From Annona cherimola (taxonomy: Eukaryota > Streptophyta > Magnoliopsida > Magnoliales > Annonaceae): 64,000 nt of DNA. The notes under the pieces were generated by a model, which saw nothing but the letters and a program-made list of their open reading frames with translations, did not search any database and had not been told where the DNA came from. Positions 59,473 through 64,000 of this stretch are shown here, in pieces. The stretch covers positions 73,240,224 to 73,304,223 of the forward strand of contig CM059971.1 of assembly GCA_030490835.1 (NCBI GenBank), written 5' to 3'. Position 1 is the stretch's first letter. The number at the start of each line of letters is the position of its first letter. Both the position numbers and the translations under genes were made by a program.

Positions 59473-59787
59473 GTGGAGAAACCCTTGCAGACAGCGACAA
59501 TGATGATTTTGAAATTACAATTATCTGTTGTGATTTCGATAAAATCCATGGCCAGTAGAACTGAATTTTTTATGCAATTAATTGGATTTCAATTACAATT
59601 ATCTGTTGTGATTTCGATAAAATCCATGGCCAGTAGAACTGAATTTTTTATGCAATTAATTGGATTTCGGCCATGTGTAGTCGAATTTGAAATCCTAATG
59701 AGCCACCTTGATCCTAGTTGTTTCGATGCTTGCCGAATCTGGCTGTTGCCTAAAGCCGCTATCATCTCGATGTGCCGGATCAACTGA
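59473..59787 (+). other. Open frame of 104 codons containing a perfect 26-codon repeat
   Basis: Two adjacent 78-bp copies start at 59513 and 59591 and appear identical. 78 is a multiple of three, so the open frame repeats LQLSVVISIKSMASRTEFF and its continuation MQLIGF. The frame starts MEKPLQTATMM and ends SMCRIN. I recognise no family. The region 59440-60060 is closer to coding composition than its surroundings and could be a captured or relic gene fragment; the opposite strand is also open over part of it. Confidence 0.4.
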
Positions 59788-60194
59788 ATTTCATGGATTT
59801 GTTATTGATGGGTGAAGATGGTTGTGCCACTAGCATCGATTCCATGGTTGTCACTATTAGATTGATGAAAAAGGCAAAGACAAAATCTTTCATACATTTT
59901 TTAATGATATCAATTAGATGCCCAATTTGGATAGATCAATTAGGAACCATTTGCACTAAAGTTGAGACAAGTTTTTAGGTCTCCTAAAGAGCTGCTGCAC
60001 CAATTTTGGACTTTGCAAGCTTATTGACCGGTATAGATTAACCAATTAAGGTTTGCCAGCACCAAATACATCTGAAGTAGGATCTTCTCTTTTTGTTTTC
60101 TTTTTCTTTCTGTGTTGTTTTGGGTATTGTTGCTTGTTGCCGACATTGAAGAATCATTGGAGGATCTATCCGCGGGTGACCGAATGCACCCGGT

Positions 60195-60470
60195 GCATTT
60201 CCCTCATTTATTTTTATTTTTAAAATTTTTTTTATACAACCGTTAATTTAAGTATATTTAACATATATAATAATTTGTATAATTTTAAGAAATTTTTAGA
60301 TATTTGTTTTTGATTTTTTAAAATCAATAATAAATATCTAAAAGTATCTTAAAATAGTAAAAAAAAATTATATATGTTAAATACACCTAGATTAACAGTT
60401 ATATAAAAAAAATTTCAAGAAAAATTAAAAAATGAGTTTTTGTACCCGAGTGCGCTGAAGCTAAGCGCAT
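60195..60470. mobile_element. Palindromic foldback MITE
   Basis: GCACCCGGTGCATTTCCCTC near the left and GCGCATCCAGGTGTAC near the right flank long inverted arms. The arms hold TTAATTTAAGTATATTTAAC and GTTAAATACACCTAGATTAA. Confidence 0.75.
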
Positions 60471-60593
60471 CCAGGTGTACTGTATCATGTCCTGGATCTA
60501 TTTGCCTTATTCTGAAATTCGAACCAGATGACTTCTTTTTTTAACTGAAAGAATACTAAAGTGTAAGAAGAAGGAACCGGGAACAGGGGTGCA

Positions 60594-61602
60594 ACTTGGG
60601 CCGGGCTCAACTAGAACCTGGCCCGCCGAACCGAATTGAAACAGTGTTAAAACTGCCTATTGTAAAACTCGAGCCTGATTCAGGTTCAACCCGAATTGAA
60701 AAAGAACTTGAACCCGGGTTGAGTTAAACCCGAACCCGGTGAGCCCGAACCTAAATTATATATAACACATATATTTTATATTTATTTTATACTCCATATA
60801 AATCTAGTTCTATTCCCCTTATATATATTATATTTATTTTATACCATATATAAACATTATTCTTCCTTAAGTTCAATTATATAATATAATATTTATATAT
60901 TTTTTTTAGGAAAAAAAGGTTTGGTTTAGTGGTAGTTTCAAAACAAAAAAATGAAAACTATTTTTAGAACTTAAAATATTTTATTTGGTGTTTTAACTTA
61001 ACTACTTATGTAGGATGCTATCATTTGGTCGTTTCAATATGATATTAGTAGTTAGATGTTTATTCTACTTGAAATAAATTTGTTGTAATTTATTTGACTT
61101 AATACTATGATTGTCGAATATTTTTTATTATGATTGACATTATAAGGTTTTTCTTATAATTAGATATTAATGCTTATGTCAATGTTTATCATATTAATAT
61201 TAAATTGCATAATAGAAAAATAATGTAACTTTTCATTTTCTAAAAAAACTACTAGTTTACTTTTTTTTTTTTGAGAAATGACTATTAGTCTACTTAATAT
61301 AAAAATAATATTTAAATGAGATTTTTCATCTTTAAATTCTTAAATACTATTGAATTTTTGTTTGAAAATAGAAAAATATTATTTTTGATTTTTTTTATGA
61401 TAGATTTAAAGTTGAATAGGTATAAGATAGATAACAAATATATAGAATAATTTCAAATCGAATTTTAACTTGAAACTTAACCTGAGCCTGAATTTCAAAA
61501 ATAGAGTTAGGGTTAGAATTAAGGTTAAAGTTTTAGAAATAGGATTAAGATTAGCGTAAAGGGGAACCCCAGTTTCATGAACCTGAGTCGCACTCTTAAC
61601 CT
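60594..61602. mobile_element. CCGAACCCG-rich element, possibly hAT-like
   Basis: The left end CAGGGGTGCAACTTGGGCC loosely mirrors the right end, read inward as CAGGTTAAGAGTGCGAC. Both subterminal regions repeat AACCCG or AACCTGA-type motifs (AACCCGAACCCGGTGAGCC; CTTAACCTGAGCCTGA), with an AT-rich core. No target duplication could be confirmed and no transposase is present. Confidence 0.5.
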
Positions 61603-62239
61603 GAAAGTGCATACATGATATTTTGCATTTTTGAAATGATTGTTATTTTCATCTGTCACTCAACAGGCTTATAGGCATAGTCGAAATTTACTCAATGAGT
61701 TGTGAGTATATTTGAAACTTTTAAAATTTATTAGTACATTTGAAATTATCGTTAAATATAATATGTATATTTAAAACTGACCCTCATGAGTCACGAGTAT
61801 GAAAAACCTGTTGCTCCATCCCAGACTAACCTTATACACGCGAGTCAAAACTTTTGGCTATCACGTGGGTGACAATTTTCCAAATCTGTTTTGTTTTGCT
61901 CTTTCGTCTGTAATTGTACGATATTACCTAACAATGCATGTAGTGGATTACGTGAATTTCATAGCTATGCCTTCACAATAATTAAATGCACATGCCAATG
62001 ACAATACCATCCACGTCAATGTGGACCGTCGACCCTGTGGCTCCACAAAAAAGAAGTACCATCTAAAATCTAAAGATTCTATTTCTAACCACACCCGGCG
62101 AAATCCCATCACACCAGCCCTCCCAACTGGTGAGCACTGAGCGGAAATAGTAGGACAGCCTTGCAGCTCCATGTGGACGGTAAAGATTGGTACACCTGTA
62201 CCCATTGCCACCGTCCAAATCCGCATTTAGGAGCACGGT
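61603..62239. other. Intergenic DNA upstream of the 3' gene
   Basis: No supported gene; composition becomes GC-richer from about 62000. Confidence 0.4.
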
Positions 62240-62560
62240 AATACATACTCCTCCATGTCGTTGAATATGCGACTCAAGCGAAACCTCGCCGGCAGGTGGG
62301 CAGACACGTGCCCACGAGAACCGTGAGGGCCCACCATCCTTCCCCCACGCGCGCGCCGGAATCCAACGGCTCACGTGGATCTGTGATCAACGGAAAGACG
62401 TTCACGAGGAGCCCATCCAACGGCTCTGGATGCTTCCGGGTTCGACTCGCTTCGGTCTGCCGGTGCGGGCTGGCACGCGTATCCATGCGCGCGCTTGGGG
62501 AAGCTAACCATGGTTAGAATCTAAGCCGACTCTGGAGTCAAATCCATCGCCCTCGCCTCG
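62240..62560 (+). promoter_or_regulatory. GC-rich plant promoter region
   Basis: A CpG-rich stretch carries two ATCCAACGGCTC-like boxes (near 62362 and 62414) and CTCACGTGGATC, which has the ACGTGG core of G-box/ABRE sites. Such boxes cluster in plant promoters. Position directly before a CT-rich leader supports a promoter driving the plus strand. Confidence 0.5.
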
Positions 62561-62730
62561 CCCTCGCTTCTTTAGAAAGGCTTCGCTCTTTCTCCGCTTT
62601 CACCTCTGCTGCTGCTGCTGCTTTCTCTCTCGATCTCGAAAATCGTCTGAAATTGCACTTCAAGCCTACGTCCTCGGTGGATCAGATAATTTTTTCTGTT
62701 TTTTCGCGTCGTGATCTTTCTGGAGACCTA
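62561..62730 (+). other. Probable first, non-coding exon of a plus-strand gene
   Basis: A pyrimidine-rich leader (CGCTCTTTCTCCGCTTTCAC), a CTG run at 62606-62622 and TTTCTCTCTCGATCTCG are typical of plant 5' untranslated exons. A possible donor is CCTAAG before GTTAATTG at 62731. No start codon with a long frame is present here. Confidence 0.45.
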
Positions 62731-64000
62731 AGGTTAATTGATGTTCCTGTCATTTGTGATCGATTATGCTGGATTTCTTCCTTTTGGTTGGGTTTCGATG
62801 GATTCGTGTGGAATTAGTGGTTTTCTCTTGATACTTTATTTGTACCCTTTTTTTTGTGTATGCTGGTTTCATTTGATTTTTCCTTTGATTTCTGCCCTTG
62901 TTGGGGGTTTCCATGGTGCAACTTGTCGACTTTGGAAATCTGGATGCTTGTTCGGTTATTTTTTCGATTCCCTTGCGTAGCCTGTTCAATTTCCTTCCTG
63001 ATTCATGAGCTTACTGTTTGTGCTTACGTATTGGTCGCTGCTATGCTTATTCGTGAGACATGGGTAGTAAAATTCTATTTTCTTTGCTAGGTTTTCTGTG
63101 CTTTTTTATGCGTTTGTGGACTTTATTCTGAATAAAATCTTTCGCTCTTTTGGATTTTTTTTTTTTAAAACATTGTAGCTTTTTCAAATTCTACCTCGTT
63201 TGCTGCGAACAGAGTTTTCCTTGGGTGGTTTTGGTTTTCTGTGCTTTCCGCAATCAAACGTGTCTGCAGCATCTGTTTCTAACGCAGATTTCCATTCTTC
63301 GGGCCAGATTTTTGAAGGATTTGAAGGAAGCCATCAGCATGCCTTGGACATTTTCGTTTGTTAACTACAGTCGTAACAGTGTCCGCTTCGTGGTGTTCTT
63401 CCGTGTTATAGTGTAAGATTCGGAGATTCTATATGCAATATCTTCTTTTTTTCGTGTTCGAACTTCCTCTTTCTTTATCATAAATGTGTATTTCGACGAT
63501 GTGATTCAACTGAGAATTCCAATTCCGTTTGGGCCATTCGATTCACCATTTTTTTTTATTCTTCTGGTTGATACTGATACAGGTGAAACAGCTTTCATTT
63601 GTGATCTGAGCTCCTGATTTTCTGCCTTTTCTCCTCACCGGTGTTGAAAGTGTGATAATGTACATTGTGGTTAATTTGAAAAGATACAGAGCAGTGAAGG
63701 ACCTTGGGAAAATTACGATGAATGTCAGAATCATTGCGTACTACCAATTGATGCAAGTTTGTCAGGTGAAACAGTGATCTTATTAACTTTACATGCATTG
63801 CTTTGGCTTTTCACAGATTATAGTCGAGTTACTGTTTTGATTCTCTCTTCTCATGAGTTTCAAAATCTCGCAGTATTTTTTTTTTTTTTTTTTCTTTTTT
63901 TGTCTTTTTGTCAGTGTCTGATTTGTGGTGACATATATTGCCATAATCATTGGTGTCTGAAATTGCGAGGTTGAGGGATCGACTCTGGCCTTGAAAATAT
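62731..64000 (+). other. Probable 5' leader intron or non-coding 5' region, continuing past the window
   Basis: T-rich text (many TTTTTT tracts, GTTTTTGG-like words) with balanced GC fits a plant intron in a 5' leader. Open stretches at 62738-62980 and 63150-63416 are hydrophobic by T-richness alone. The coding exons presumably lie beyond 64000. Confidence 0.4.

Noticed and set aside
62738..63416. Plus-strand hydrophobic open frames as membrane proteins
   Set aside because: Hydrophobicity follows from T-rich intron-like sequence (Phe, Leu, Cys, Val codons). No conserved motif is present.

Overview
The window is nuclear DNA of a flowering plant. It is very AT-rich and dominated by transposable elements. 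The plant call rests on a CYP72-type cytochrome P450, a plant-type SPC24 kinetochore gene with kilobase introns, L1-like LINEs that carry a C-terminal RNase H, and many Tourist-like MITEs flanked by TTA. I cannot name the species. No bacterial-style operon, CRISPR array, rRNA or tRNA gene is visible.

There are two convincing protein-coding genes, both on the minus strand and in tandem. CYP72A (11372-14162; five exons, 517 codons plus stop) keeps every P450 signature. SPC24 (16610-23242; five exons, 201 codons plus stop) encodes a subunit of the Ndc80 kinetochore complex. Both have odd splice sites. The second CYP72A intron fits only as GC-AG. The second SPC24 intron fits the protein frame only as AT-AC with an ATAAGT donor. 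A third gene probably starts near 62.5 kb on the plus strand: there is a GC-rich promoter and a pyrimidine-rich leader, and the coding part lies outside the window. I see no functional link between the P450 and the kinetochore gene.

Layout. 0-4.4 kb: MITEs, one arm of an inverted duplication, and a repeat rich in GGCGCC motifs. 4.5-7.9 kb: a decayed Ty3/gypsy gag plus a probable LTR. 8.5-11.0 kb: a repeat split by a 5'-truncated LINE with a 12-bp target duplication. 11.4-23.2 kb: the two genes. 24.1-25.9 kb: a non-autonomous hAT-like element with 8-bp target duplications. 26.8-33.3 kb: MITEs and a second short LINE. 34.2-37.0 kb: foldback elements, including a 1.2-kb GC-rich palindrome. 38-46 kb: second copies of the LTR and of the split repeat, the other arm of the inverted duplication, and more MITEs. 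47-54 kb: a decayed, nearly full-length LINE broken by nested insertions. 54-62 kb: tandem duplications, MITEs and a CCGAACCCG-rich element. 62-64 kb: the 5' end of the third gene.

Because most repeats occur at least twice here, several insertions can be dated relative to each other. Copies with and without an insert sit in the same window and act as empty-site controls.
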